Positions 18,132-27,128 of a stretch of 64,000 bases of DNA are shown in pieces. Position numbers and translations under genes: made by a program. The notes below the pieces were generated by a model. The model was given only the letters and a program-made list of their open reading frames with translations. It was not told the origin of the DNA and ran no database searches. The stretch comes from Myxococcota bacterium (GTDB lineage: Bacteria > Myxococcota_A > Bradymonadia > UBA7976 > UBA1532). The stretch covers positions 1 through 64,000 of the forward strand of contig JAKLJY010000027.1 in assembly GCA_023150895.1 (NCBI GenBank), in the 5' to 3' direction. Numbering within the stretch: the stretch's first letter is position 1; every line of letters starts with the position of its first letter.

Positions 18132-19394
18132 ATGGCCCGTGCCCTGCACCTCGCACTGCGCGCCGCGCTGCTTTCGGCCTGCGCGCCCCCGACGGGCGAC
18201 GCGGCGACGCCCGAGGAGGCCGCCCGGTATCTCGAGGACCGCGCGTTTCGCCGCGAGACCCTCGAAGCCGCGCTCTGGCGCCCGGACCTCCCCTACAGCC
18301 GCAGCCTGCTGTCGAGCTACGGCCTGCCCGACGGCGGCTGGGACCGCCTGCCGGTGCAGGCGAGCCGCACGGCGCCGTTCACTCGGGCCGATGCCGACGT
18401 GCTCGCCCGCGGTGAGGCCCTGGCGCTCGACGACGCGCGCGAGATCGCGGTGCCGAGCGCGCCGGAGGTCACCGGGGATCCCGCCGGACCCGCCCGGGAG
18501 CCCGATCCCGGCGCCGATCCCGCCGAGGCCACCTGGCGGGCGCTCGGCGCGACGGTGTTCGACCGCCTGCCGATGCGGGGCGACGCCTGGCTGGACTGGC
18601 TTGCGGCGCGGCCCGCGCTGTGGAACGACGCCGGGCTGAGCGTGGACGCCGTCGGCCGGGTGCGGGGGCTCGTGCGCTTCGCGGACGCCCGCGGTCGGGT
18701 GCGCGTCGGGCTGACCTGCGCCGGATGCCATGCGGGGGATGGGGTGCCCGGGCGGGGCGATCGCCGGTTGAATCTCGGGCGCGCCCGTGCCCTGTATGCC
18801 GCGGCACGGGGCCTCGACGCGACCGCCCTCGATGCCTGGGGACCCGGTCGGGTGGACGTGACCGACACGGATTCGGACGACCCGACGGCCATCCCCGATC
18901 TGTTCCACGTCGGGACCGCGGGCTGGCTCAACCACAGCGGCGTCGTGCGTGTCGTCGGGCGCGCCACGCTCGCCATCCGTTTCGAGACGCAGTTCGTGCA
19001 GGGCCACCTGATGCAGACGCGCCCGGAGCGCCGCCTCATGTGGGCGCTGGCGAGCTACGTCGCGTCCCTGGGCATCGAAGCGCCCCCCGCCCCCGCGCCG
19101 CCGCCGGCCTTCACGGCCCGCTGCGCCGGTTGCCACGATCCGGCCCGCGCCTACGGGGGCGATCTCGTCGCCGCGGAGGACCTGGGGGTCGACGCGGCCG
19201 TGGCGCGCGATCCCGAGCGGGGCACCGGCCATTACAAGATTCCCAGCCTGCGGGGCGTCTCCGACAACGCGCCGTACCTGCACGACGGCGCCGCGCCGAC
19301 GCTCGACGCGCTGCTCGCCGCGGGCCATCCGTCCGGAGAGGCCATTCCCCCGGCCGAGCGCGCGGCGCTCCTCGCGTTCCTCAATGCCCTCTGA
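18132..19394 (+). CDS. Di-heme c-type cytochrome lipoprotein
   Basis: With the ATG at 18132 the 420-residue product has a short signal and lipobox (LLSAC, Cys15). Two CAGCH motifs bind two c-type hemes covalently: LTCAGCHAGDGVPG near residue 198 and RCAGCHDPARAYGG near 333. The motif LDAWGPGRVDVTD and the C-terminal IPSLRGVSDNAPYLHDG are typical of the cytochrome c peroxidase / MauG-like and related di-heme families. In these, the latter segment follows a distal-ligand Tyr or Met. An ATG at 18108 is possible, but the lipobox favours the internal start. It is probably periplasmic and lipid-anchored in an electron-transfer or peroxide-reducing role; the substrate is unknown. Confidence 0.8.
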   Translation: MARALHLALRAALLSACAPPTGDAATPEEAARYLEDRAFRRETLEAALWRPDLPYSRSLLSSYGLPDGGWDRLPVQASRTAPFTRADADVLARGEALALDDAREIAVPSAPEVTGDPAGPAREPDPGADPAEATWRALGATVFDRLPMRGDAWLDWLAARPALWNDAGLSVDAVGRVRGLVRFADARGRVRVGLTCAGCHAGDGVPGRGDRRLNLGRARALYAAARGLDATALDAWGPGRVDVTDTDSDDPTAIPDLFHVGTAGWLNHSGVVRVVGRATLAIRFETQFVQGHLMQTRPERRLMWALASYVASLGIEAPPAPAPPPAFTARCAGCHDPARAYGGDLVAAEDLGVDAAVARDPERGTGHYKIPSLRGVSDNAPYLHDGAAPTLDALLAAGHPSGEAIPPAERAALLAFLNAL

Positions 19395-19427
19395 CCGCCC
19401 TCGAATCCACGACACCCCGGAGCTCCG

Positions 19428-20051
19428 ATGAAACGCCTCATGACGACCCTCTCACTCGCCCTGCTCAGCGCGCTCACCCCCGCCTGCATCGCGGATCCCG
19501 ACGACGGCGGTGCGACCGCCGATGCGGGGTCGGGCGGCACCGAAGCCCCGGTGAATGGCGCGGCGCTGACGCTCACGTTCGTCAGCGGCCACCTCGGCAA
19601 CTACTGGGATTGCCCCGGGGAGGCCAACGGCGCGGGGGCCGCCGCCGGGGCGCCCCGGGAGGCCGCCGGGGATGCGGCCGGTGCCTGCCCGCCCGGGGAA
19701 GAGTGCGTGTCCATCATCAACTGCGAGGCCGCGATGGTCATGCTCGAGGTCGAAAACGAGACCGACGGTGCCCTGTCCGACTTCCGGATCGAACGCATCG
19801 TGCTCGTGAACGACGACGGCACGACCGAGGACCTCGAGGGCCTCGGGATCGTGGACGCCGAGACGCAGGCGCCGCCAGCGGCCCTGCCCGCGGGGGCGTC
19901 GCGCACGCTGCGGGTCGACTTCCGCGGACCGGCCCGCGACCCGAACGACGACGGCAACCGGTTCCTGCGCCTCGAGCTGCGGGCAGGCGAGTCGGCAGCC
20001 GGCACCCTCGAGACCCCGCCGCTTTTCTCGTTGCCGGCCGTCGCGACCTGA
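19428..20051 (+). CDS. Small hypothetical lipoprotein with one Cys-rich loop
   Basis: The 207-residue protein has a signal and PAC lipobox-like end (Cys20), an acidic linker, and a domain with four further cysteines (GNYWDCPGE, GACPPGEECVS, INCEAAMVML). A beta-sandwich-like part follows, with FRIERIVLVNDDG and SRTLRVDFRG. The family is not recognised. It starts 33 bases after the cytochrome stop with GGAG just upstream, so it may be co-transcribed and act with the cytochrome at the cell surface. It is convergent with the AhpD-like gene. Confidence 0.65.
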   Translation: MKRLMTTLSLALLSALTPACIADPDDGGATADAGSGGTEAPVNGAALTLTFVSGHLGNYWDCPGEANGAGAAAGAPREAAGDAAGACPPGEECVSIINCEAAMVMLEVENETDGALSDFRIERIVLVNDDGTTEDLEGLGIVDAETQAPPAALPAGASRTLRVDFRGPARDPNDDGNRFLRLELRAGESAAGTLETPPLFSLPAVAT

Positions 20052-20082
20052 CGCCCGGTGCGACGCGCTCCGGACCGCTCCG

Positions 20083-20667
20083 TCAGCGGCCCGTCCGCGC
20101 CGAGAACCCCGCCGCCGGGATGTCGAGCCCCTGATTGAACCGCGACCAGAAGTTGACCTGTGCGACGGTGCTGGTCAGGACCACGATTTCTCGGGACGAG
20201 AAGCTGGCCCGCAGGCGCGCGCGCAGGTCGGCGGATACCTGCACCGGCGTCAGGCTCAGGGCCCGCGCAAAGGCCGCCGCGGCCGCCTCCCGGTCGTCGC
20301 GGGGCACGAAACCGCCGCCGTCGTTCGGGGCGGCGACGAGGAGCGCGTCGATCTCGGCGTCCGTCAGGACACCGCGGGCAGCCGCCGCCGCGTTCATGTC
20401 CACGCAGAACGGGCACCCGGCGGTGCGGCTCGCGACGAGCCGGGCGATGGCGAGGCACCGCGGGTCGAGATCGCCCGGCCCGGCCGCCGCGACCTCGAAG
20501 ACACCCGCCCCGAACGCGCTCTTCGGCCACCAGGCGAGCAGGCGGGCCGGCAGCGGATCCTGGCCGGTCATGCGCCGCGCGAGCCAGAGCGCAGGCCGCA
20601 GCAGCCAGGGCACGCGCCGCGGGGGCGGAATCAGAAGGTCATCGATCGGGTCCACGGTCCGCTCCAC
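20083..20667 (-). CDS. AhpD/carboxymuconolactone-decarboxylase-like protein
   Basis: The 194-residue helical protein contains the AhpD-like redox motif CPFC in SRTAGCPFCVDMNAAAAARG, preceded by LAIARLVA and followed by a helix with LTDAEIDALLVA. In this family the CxxC pair and nearby His/Glu support peroxidase-linked disulfide chemistry; here the position after the motif is VDMN, not the usual His-containing version. It has no signal, so it is cytoplasmic. The start is GTG and uncertain. It is divergent from the lipase gene, with about 105 bases between them. Confidence 0.75.
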   Translation of the reverse strand: MERTVDPIDDLLIPPPRRVPWLLRPALWLARRMTGQDPLPARLLAWWPKSAFGAGVFEVAAAGPGDLDPRCLAIARLVASRTAGCPFCVDMNAAAAARGVLTDAEIDALLVAAPNDGGGFVPRDDREAAAAAFARALSLTPVQVSADLRARLRASFSSREIVVLTSTVAQVNFWSRFNQGLDIPAAGFSARTGR

Positions 20668-20772
20668 TTCTCAGAGGCCCTGACCATGGGCACCGCAATG
20701 CGCATCGGCCAGACGCCGTCCGCCGTTCGATCCCGCTGCGACGTCGCCCCCGGTCGTGGCATCTTCGCGACC

Positions 20773-22251
20773 ATGCACACGCCTCGACTGTACGACCGCT
20801 CCCCACTGGCCGCGCTTACGCTCGGCCTGCTGTTCGCCGCCTGCGGCAGCGACGAGGCCGCTTCGACCGGCGCGACCGATGCCGGGGCGACCGGCGGCAC
20901 GCCTGCGCCCGGGGGCGCCGGTGGTGGCCCCGAGGGCGGCGCCGGTGGTGGCCCCGAGGGCGGCGCCGGTGGCTCGGCCGCCCCCGATGCGACCGCCCCC
21001 CCGCTCGACGCGTCCGCCCCCACGTGCGACGACACGCACCCGCCAGTGGTGATGGCGCATGGGCTGCTCGCATCCGGTGACACCTACTCGGCCCACGTCC
21101 GCCGCTTCGCCGCCAACGGCGAGTGCCCGGACCGCTTCCATGCGTTCGACTGGAACACGCTCAACCGGGCACACGACCACGCCGGAGATCTCGACGCCTT
21201 CATCGAGGCCGTGCGCGCGCAGCACGGGGCCGAACAGGTCGACCTCGTCGGGCACTCCGCCGGTGGCGGGCTCGGGTACACCTACCTCGCCAACGCCGCG
21301 CGCGCCGCGAAGGTGCGCCGCTACGTCCACGTGGGCAGCGGACCCATGATGGCCCCCGCCGGCCCGGAGGGCGGCCCCGCCGTGCCGACGCTGAACCTGT
21401 GGTCGCGGGCCGATCTCGTGGTCGCCGGTGAAGACATCCCCGGCGCCGAGAACGTCGCCCTGGAGACCGAGGACCACTACGCCGTCGCCACCAGTCCGGC
21501 GTCGTTCGAGGCGATGTACGGATTCCTGCGCGGGGACGCGCCGCCCGAGACCACCGATCCGACCGGTACGAGCGGCGCCGATGGTCGGGTCGAGGTCGCC
21601 GGTCGCGTGGTCATCCTCGGGGACAACACCCCCGACGCGGGCAGCACGGTCGAGGTCTTCGCGCTCGAGGCCGATTCGGGCGCGCGGCAGGACGACACCC
21701 CCGAGGCGACGTTCTCCATCGGGGAGGACGGGGCCTTCGGCCCGTTCGAGGCGGACACCGGCACCCGCTACGAGTTCCTGATCACGAGCCCCCGCGCGGG
21801 GGCGCGCCCGGTCCGGTACTTCCACCGCCCGTTCGCCAGCGACGACCGCCTGATCTACCTTCGGACACTGCCCACCAGCGGCCTGCCCGGCGCACTGCTC
21901 AACGGCATCCCCTTCGAGGACGCCCACAGCGTCGTGGTGGTGTACCTCGCCCGCGGCGCCATGCTCGCCGGCCGCGATACGCTCGAGCTCGACGGCGAGA
22001 ACGTCGCCACCGAGGCCATCGCCGCGGCCGACGACACGACCATCGCTCTGTTCGTCTACGACGAGGGCAAGGACCGCATGAACGCCGGGTCGACGGCCGC
22101 GTTCGAGGCCTTTCCGTTCCTCGCCGGGCTCGACCGCTTCATCGAGGCCGACGCCGCGCGGACGCTGACGCTGCGCTTCAACGGCGTGGCGCTCGACATT
22201 CCGCGTCGGCCGAGCGGAACCGACGGGGCGAGCATCGTCGTCTTCGACTGA
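20773..22251 (+). CDS. Secreted lipase-like alpha/beta-hydrolase lipoprotein
   Basis: From ATG 20773 the product is 492 residues with a lipobox (LFAAC, Cys24) and a Gly-rich linker that includes two exact 24-base DNA repeats. The hydrolase core has an oxyanion HG (VVMAHGLLASG), a nucleophile Ser162 in GHSAGG, an acidic candidate in LWSRADLVV and a His in ETEDHYAVA. A C-terminal beta-rich region of about 200 residues (from VEVAGRVVILGDNTPDAG) resembles the lipase C-terminal domains of AFL-type enzymes. It probably hydrolyses esters or lipids at the outer surface. The longer upstream start at 20686 would place the signal internally and is rejected. Confidence 0.8.
   Translation: MHTPRLYDRSPLAALTLGLLFAACGSDEAASTGATDAGATGGTPAPGGAGGGPEGGAGGGPEGGAGGSAAPDATAPPLDASAPTCDDTHPPVVMAHGLLASGDTYSAHVRRFAANGECPDRFHAFDWNTLNRAHDHAGDLDAFIEAVRAQHGAEQVDLVGHSAGGGLGYTYLANAARAAKVRRYVHVGSGPMMAPAGPEGGPAVPTLNLWSRADLVVAGEDIPGAENVALETEDHYAVATSPASFEAMYGFLRGDAPPETTDPTGTSGADGRVEVAGRVVILGDNTPDAGSTVEVFALEADSGARQDDTPEATFSIGEDGAFGPFEADTGTRYEFLITSPRAGARPVRYFHRPFASDDRLIYLRTLPTSGLPGALLNGIPFEDAHSVVVVYLARGAMLAGRDTLELDGENVATEAIAAADDTTIALFVYDEGKDRMNAGSTAAFEAFPFLAGLDRFIEADAARTLTLRFNGVALDIPRRPSGTDGASIVVFD
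20917..20964 (+). repeat. Two tandem 24-base repeats in the lipase linker
   Basis: Two exact copies of a 24-base unit encode the eight-residue linker repeat AGGGPEGG. Such exact direct repeats may change copy number by slippage. Confidence 0.85.
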
Positions 22252-22325
22252 GGCCGGCGGCCGCGCCTGCGGGCCGGCCACAAGCGTCTGGCGCCGCGGT
22301 TCGTTCGTGGTACGGTCGGTCTTCC

Positions 22326-24251
22326 ATGCCGGAGACGCCCGATACCTCGCTCCGCCGCGCCCGGTGTTGGGCGACGGCCGCCACGCTGACGGGTGCGCTC
22401 CTCGGCTGCGCGCCCTCCGACGCCCCGCCGGGCGTCTCGCGGGTGACGCTGGCCCTCGGCGCCGGCCTCGGCCCGATCGACACCGTCGAACTCCGGGCCG
22501 GGGAGCGCGTCGAGCGATTCGGGCTTCCCCTGCCCGGGACGATCACCCTGCCGGTCAGCGCCGGGGCCCGCGTCGATCTCGAGGTGCTCGCGACGGCCGA
22601 CGCGCGCCCGTACTGGCGAGGCGAGGCCACCCTTTCGCCCCTGCTGCCCGGCGAGCTCGCTCGCGTGGACGTGCCGCTGCACGCCGCGGCCGAGGTCCGG
22701 CTCTCGGCGCTCCCCGACGGGGCCCGCCTCCGGGCCGTCCGAGGGGTGAACCGCTGGACGCTCCCGCCGGCCGCCGACCGCGGTGTCATCGGTGCGGTGC
22801 CGGCCGGCGCCGTCCGCATCGAGCGTGCGCTCGACGAGCAGTGGGTGCCGGTGCTCTGCGTGGACGTCGATCAGGGGGCGACGTTTCGGGCGGCGCTGGG
22901 CCCGGTCCCCGGTGCAGAGGACTGCAACGGCCTCGACGACGACTGCGACGGCCTCGTCGACGACGGCGTCACGAATGCCTGCGGCGCGTGCGGGGACGTG
23001 CCGGGTGAGATCTGCAACGGCCTCGACGACGACTGCAATGGACTCGTCGACGACGGCGTCACGAACGCCTGCGGCGCCTGCGGGGACGTGCCCGCTGAAA
23101 CCTGCAACGGCCTCGACGACGACTGCGACGGCCTCGTCGACGATGGCGTCACGAACGCCTGCGGTGCCTGCGGCGACCTGCCGGCCGAGACCTGCAACGG
23201 CCTCGACGACGACTGCGACGGCGTCCTGGACGAGGTCGCCGGTCTCGTGCGGTTCGAGGGGGGCGGCGACGCGGCACAGGTGGCCGTCGGGGCGGGATTC
23301 GCCCTGGTTTCCGGGGTGGGGGGCGACACCCGCCAACGGGTCGTCACCCTGGCCGACGGCGGCATCGAGGCGATCGTCCCCCCCGTCGACGGCCCGGTGG
23401 CCGCGGCACTGTGGACGCCCCAGGGGTTCGTCTCCGTTCACCTCGTCGCGGGCGCCCTCGTCGCCACCCGTCTCGATCCGCGGGTCCGGCCCCTCGAACC
23501 GACCGTTCATCCCCTCGGGTTGACCGGCCGGGCGCCCCGCATCGCCAAGGTTCCCTGGGGGTTCGCCATCGCCTACATCGACGACGCCGAGCGCGCCGTT
23601 CTGCTGACGCTGGACGAGGCGTTTGCCCCCTTCAGCGGGCGTCATGTGGTTGCGACCCCCCCCGTCGGCGGCGCCGCCGACGCGTCCATCTGGGACATCG
23701 CCACCGTGGGCAGCCTCGTCGGGGTCGCACTGTCCACCGCAGACGGCGTGGCGCTGCACGTCTTCGAGTCCACGGACTTCTCGCCCATCCCCATCGCGCC
23801 GCCCGAAGCCCCGGAGGGGACGTACCATCGCCTGCTGGGCAGCGGCGGCGCCGTGCACCTTGCGGCGCTCGGGGAGCGCTTCGCCGCGGCGTGGCGCGAG
23901 TCCGCGGCGGGTCCCGCCCGTCTGGTCTTCGTCGACGTGAAACCGGCCGCGGTGACCGAAGTCGCGCTTCCGCAGGCGTGGGCCGCCGAAATCACGCCGA
24001 CGGACCTGATGTCGCTGACCACCGACGCCGTCGTGCTGGCGGCCGAGCGCGGCCGCGACGCCGCCGGCAGCGTGCTCATCCGGGTCGCGGCGCAGCCCGA
24101 GGGTGGCCTGGGGAGCCGGTTGATGGACGGCGTTCGCGCCCCCCGCCTCGGTCTCGAAGAGGACGCGACGGTGTGGGTGCTGCGCGTCGAGGGCGCGCCC
24201 CCGGCGGGCGAGATGCTGGACCTCGTCGAAGCCACGGAGCTCTGCCCATGA
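22326..24251 (+). CDS. Lipoprotein with NGLDDDCDG (MopE-like) repeats
   Basis: The 641-residue exported protein has a signal ending at LLGC (Cys28). Residues of about 37-195 are beta-rich. Residues of about 200-300 contain four NGLDDDC(D/N)G motifs, spaced exactly 30 residues apart and separated by DDGVTNACGACGDVP. These are the Cys/Asp-rich motifs of MopE-like putative metal-binding proteins. The remaining 330 residues read as repeated beta-blades (VAVGAGFALVSGVGG, APRIAKVPWGFAIAYIDD), perhaps a propeller. Its stop overlaps the start of the NtrC-type gene (ATGA), which makes it the first gene of a five-gene operon and a candidate sensor or output of the two-component pair. Confidence 0.8.
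   Translation: MPETPDTSLRRARCWATAATLTGALLGCAPSDAPPGVSRVTLALGAGLGPIDTVELRAGERVERFGLPLPGTITLPVSAGARVDLEVLATADARPYWRGEATLSPLLPGELARVDVPLHAAAEVRLSALPDGARLRAVRGVNRWTLPPAADRGVIGAVPAGAVRIERALDEQWVPVLCVDVDQGATFRAALGPVPGAEDCNGLDDDCDGLVDDGVTNACGACGDVPGEICNGLDDDCNGLVDDGVTNACGACGDVPAETCNGLDDDCDGLVDDGVTNACGACGDLPAETCNGLDDDCDGVLDEVAGLVRFEGGGDAAQVAVGAGFALVSGVGGDTRQRVVTLADGGIEAIVPPVDGPVAAALWTPQGFVSVHLVAGALVATRLDPRVRPLEPTVHPLGLTGRAPRIAKVPWGFAIAYIDDAERAVLLTLDEAFAPFSGRHVVATPPVGGAADASIWDIATVGSLVGVALSTADGVALHVFESTDFSPIPIAPPEAPEGTYHRLLGSGGAVHLAALGERFAAAWRESAAGPARLVFVDVKPAAVTEVALPQAWAAEITPTDLMSLTTDAVVLAAERGRDAAGSVLIRVAAQPEGGLGSRLMDGVRAPRLGLEEDATVWVLRVEGAPPAGEMLDLVEATELCP
22923..23230 (+). repeat. Tandem 90-base repeats (3 full plus 1 partial)
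   Basis: Units begin at 22923, 23013, 23103 and 23193 (partial). They are nearly identical at the DNA level and encode the 30-residue Cys/Asp repeat. High DNA identity between neighbours suggests recent duplication and possible length variation. Confidence 0.9.
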
Positions 24252-25702
24252 CGCCTCGCGCGCCGACGCCGCACGGTCGCCTCCTGGTGGTCGACGACGA
24301 TCCGCTGACGCTGCGCCTTGCGAAGCGCCTTCTCGAGCCGATGGGGGTGCCCGTCGAGGTCGCCCGGTCGACGCCGGAAGCCCTGGAGCACCTCGAACTC
24401 GGGACGTTCGCGCTCGTGCTCACGGACCTCCGCATGGGCGATGCGGGCGGCGAGGTGCTGCTCGCGGCGATTCGGCGACGCTGGCCGACGCTCCCGGTGG
24501 TCATCATGACGAGCCATGGCAGCATCGAGACGGCTGTGGATCTGATGTCGCGCGGCGCGACGGACTTTCTGACCAAGCCCCTCGAACCCGCCGTTCTTCT
24601 CCCCCGAATCCGGCGGGCGCTCGCGTTCGCAGACCTGGAGGCCGAGGTCGTCGATCTGCGCCGACACCGCCGGGAGGCCGAGGGCGCAGGCGGTCTCTCG
24701 AGGCCCATCGTGGGGACGTCACCGGCGATCCGCCGACTTCTGGAGCGACTGCCGCTCGCCGCACACAGCGACGCGAGCGTGCTGATCCACGGCGAAAGTG
24801 GCACCGGCAAGGAGCTCGTCGCCCGGGCATTGCACGAGCTGTCGCCGAGGCACGCCCGCCCCTTCGTGCCGGTGAACTGCGGGGCGCTCCCCGAGTCGCT
24901 GATGGAGAGCGAGCTGTTCGGCCATGTGAAGGGCGCGTTCACCGACGCCCGGACGGACAAGACCGGCCTGATCGCGGAAGCCGACGGGGGCACGCTCTTC
25001 CTCGATGAGATCGGTGACTTGCCGCTGCCCGTGCAGGTCAAGCTCCTGCGCTTTCTGCAAGAGCGGGAGATCCGCCCGGTGGGCAGCGTCCGGAGCCAGA
25101 CCGTCGACACGCGCGTCATCGCCGCCACGCACCGCGAGTTGCCCGCCGCCGTCGCGCTCGGCACGTTCCGGCAGGATCTCTTCTATCGACTCAACGTGGT
25201 CCCGCTGACGCTGCCGGCGCTGCGCGAACGCCGGGAAGACATCCCGTTGCTCGCCGTGCACCTGCTTCAGCTCGCGACGCGCGGCACGAGCCGTACCGGC
25301 GTTCACCTCGCCCCCGACGCGCTGATCGCCCTGTCCGCACATCACTGGCCGGGCAACGTCCGCGAGCTCGAAAACGTCCTGCGCCGCGCGCTGGTGTTCG
25401 CCCGCGGCCCCGCGCTGACCGCCGCCGATCTGGAGTTCGACGCCGTGGCGGGCGTTCGACGGGCCGAACCCTCGATGGACGCCGTCGATCTGAATACTCC
25501 GCTCCCGGACGCCAAACAGGCCCTGATCGAGCGCTTCGAGCGACAGTACGTCGAACAGATGCTCCTGGCCACCGGCGGCAACCTGTCGGAGGCCGCCCGC
25601 CGCGCCGGGAAGGACCGCAAGAGCTTCTGGGAGCTCGCCCAGCGCTACATGCTCGATCCGGAACGCTACCGCGGGCAGGGCCCGACCGGGACCCCCCGGT
25701 GA
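24248..25702 (+). CDS. NtrC-type sigma-54 response regulator
   Basis: The 484-residue protein has a receiver domain with Asp60 (LTDLRMGD) and Lys110 (TKPL). A sigma-54 AAA+ domain follows, with Walker A GESGTGKE (182-189), a GAFTDA loop (229-234, a variant of GAFTGA), Walker B GGTLFLDEIGD (248-258) and WPGNVRELENV. The C-terminal Fis-type helix-turn-helix is NLSEAARRAGKDRKSFWEL. It should activate sigma-54 promoters when phosphorylated, probably by the adjacent kinase. The GAFTDA change occurs in some active members, so sigma-54 contact is likely but not certain. The ATG overlaps the previous stop, and the kinase gene starts 10 bases after this stop. Confidence 0.92.
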   Translation: MTPRAPTPHGRLLVVDDDPLTLRLAKRLLEPMGVPVEVARSTPEALEHLELGTFALVLTDLRMGDAGGEVLLAAIRRRWPTLPVVIMTSHGSIETAVDLMSRGATDFLTKPLEPAVLLPRIRRALAFADLEAEVVDLRRHRREAEGAGGLSRPIVGTSPAIRRLLERLPLAAHSDASVLIHGESGTGKELVARALHELSPRHARPFVPVNCGALPESLMESELFGHVKGAFTDARTDKTGLIAEADGGTLFLDEIGDLPLPVQVKLLRFLQEREIRPVGSVRSQTVDTRVIAATHRELPAAVALGTFRQDLFYRLNVVPLTLPALRERREDIPLLAVHLLQLATRGTSRTGVHLAPDALIALSAHHWPGNVRELENVLRRALVFARGPALTAADLEFDAVAGVRRAEPSMDAVDLNTPLPDAKQALIERFERQYVEQMLLATGGNLSEAARRAGKDRKSFWELAQRYMLDPERYRGQGPTGTPR

Positions 25703-25712
25703 GGCGCGGTCG

Positions 25713-27128
25713 ATGAGCGTCGTGAAAGACAGCGCGCTCGGCCTGACCGCCCGGTTGCTGCTGTACTCGGTCGCGCTCACGCTGGCGACGAGCGTCGCGG
25801 TCGCGCTGGTCATGATGGACCGCGCCGAATCGGATCTCCGCGCGGGTCTCGAGGCGCGCGGCCTGTCCGTGGCGCGGGGTCTGTCCGCGCGAGCACGCGA
25901 AACGATGACTTCGTTCGCCCAGGCCGCCGAGGCGGGCGTCGACGAGCCCGACGAGCGCCAGCGGGCCGCACTCGACCGCCTGATTGCGGGCATCTGGGAG
26001 GAGTCGGACGTCGCGTACGCGGCCGTGACGACCCCCGACGGTCGGATTCTGTCGGAGGCGGTCGTCGAGCCGAGCCGGGGGCCGGTGGTCGCCTACCCGC
26101 TGACCGGTGCCGTCGACCGCGAGGGCTACGCCGAAGCGATCGGCTGGGTGCGCCTGCGCCTGAAGGCGGCGAGCGTGGAGCGCCTGCGGGCCGCCTACCG
26201 GACCCGCACCGTCCAGGCCACTTCGGCGGCGGCCAGCGTCGGCCTCGTGTCGGCCCTGGGGCTCGGGCTGCTGCTCGTTCGTCCCATCCAGCGTCTGTCC
26301 CGGGCCACCGAGGCGCTGCAATCCGGGGATTATCGGGCGGGCCTCGACGCGCTCGAAGCGATGCCGCCCGCGGGGCCCCACGAGGTCCGCGCGCTGCGCA
26401 CCGCGCTCACCGCCGCGCTCGATGCGGTCGATCACCGCGAGCGCGCGCTCACGGCGTCGAACCGGCGCCTGCGCGAGACGGAGGCGGCCCGCGATGCCCT
26501 GACCCGCATGCTCGTCCACGATCTGCGGGGCCCGATCGGGAGCGTCGTCAGCATGCTGCACGTCATCGAGGCCTCGGTCGCCGATCCGGAAGACCTCGCG
26601 CTCGTCGAACTCTGCCGCGCGCGATGCCGCCACCTGCTGCGCATGATCGCCGATCAGCTCGATCTCGCCCGGCTCGCCGACGGCCGTCTTCGCCCCGACG
26701 CGCAGGAGGCGCCCGTCGAAGGCCTCCTGGCCGGCGTCCGGGACGCCCTCGAAGGGGTGCTCGCGGAGCGCGGTTTCGTCCTGACGATCGGGATCGACCC
26801 GCCTGGCCTGGAGACCGTGCGGCTCGACGTCGCCCTCATGGAGCGCGCGCTCATCAATCTGGTCGAGAACGCCCTGCGTCACGGGGCGTCGCCGGTCGCG
26901 CTCGACGCCGTCGCCGCGGGTGAAACGCTCGTGCTCCGGGTCACCGACGCGGGCTCCGGCGTGCCGGCCGACCTCACCGACCGGATCTTCGAGGCCGGTT
27001 TCAGTACGGGTCACAGCGCGGGCCTCGGGCTCGCGTTCTGCCGCCTCGCCGTCGAGGCGCACGGCGGCCAGATCGGCGTCTCGGGGTCCCGGTTCGAGAT
27101 CCACCTGCCGAACGCCGTGGTGGTCTGA
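25713..27128 (+). CDS. Membrane sensor histidine kinase
   Basis: The 471-residue protein has transmembrane helices at about 12-36 and 170-190, which frame a periplasmic sensor of about 130 residues. A HAMP-like region (RPIQRLSRATEALQSGDY) follows, then the H-box HDLRGPIG (His near 269) and an HATPase domain with N-box NLVENALRHG, DAGSGVP and GLGLAFCRLAVEAHGG. It is a class I kinase that most likely phosphorylates the NtrC-type regulator encoded just upstream. Its stop shares a base with the ATG of the next gene (TGATG), so the operon is translationally coupled. The signal is unknown. Confidence 0.92.
   Translation: MSVVKDSALGLTARLLLYSVALTLATSVAVALVMMDRAESDLRAGLEARGLSVARGLSARARETMTSFAQAAEAGVDEPDERQRAALDRLIAGIWEESDVAYAAVTTPDGRILSEAVVEPSRGPVVAYPLTGAVDREGYAEAIGWVRLRLKAASVERLRAAYRTRTVQATSAAASVGLVSALGLGLLLVRPIQRLSRATEALQSGDYRAGLDALEAMPPAGPHEVRALRTALTAALDAVDHRERALTASNRRLRETEAARDALTRMLVHDLRGPIGSVVSMLHVIEASVADPEDLALVELCRARCRHLLRMIADQLDLARLADGRLRPDAQEAPVEGLLAGVRDALEGVLAERGFVLTIGIDPPGLETVRLDVALMERALINLVENALRHGASPVALDAVAAGETLVLRVTDAGSGVPADLTDRIFEAGFSTGHSAGLGLAFCRLAVEAHGGQIGVSGSRFEIHLPNAVVV

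Noticed and set aside
20671-22281. 536-codon minus-strand open frame opposite the lipase
   Set aside because: The plus-strand lipase has a catalytic triad and lipobox; the antisense frame is shadow.
22056-23858. 600-codon minus-strand open frame
   Set aside because: It has repeated VVDEAVAVVVEAVA text, the antisense of the tandem 90-base repeats.
24895-24970. Loss of sigma-54 contact by the GAFTDA change
   Set aside because: The Gly-to-Asp change at the fifth loop position occurs in other working members, so it is not enough to call the protein inactive.
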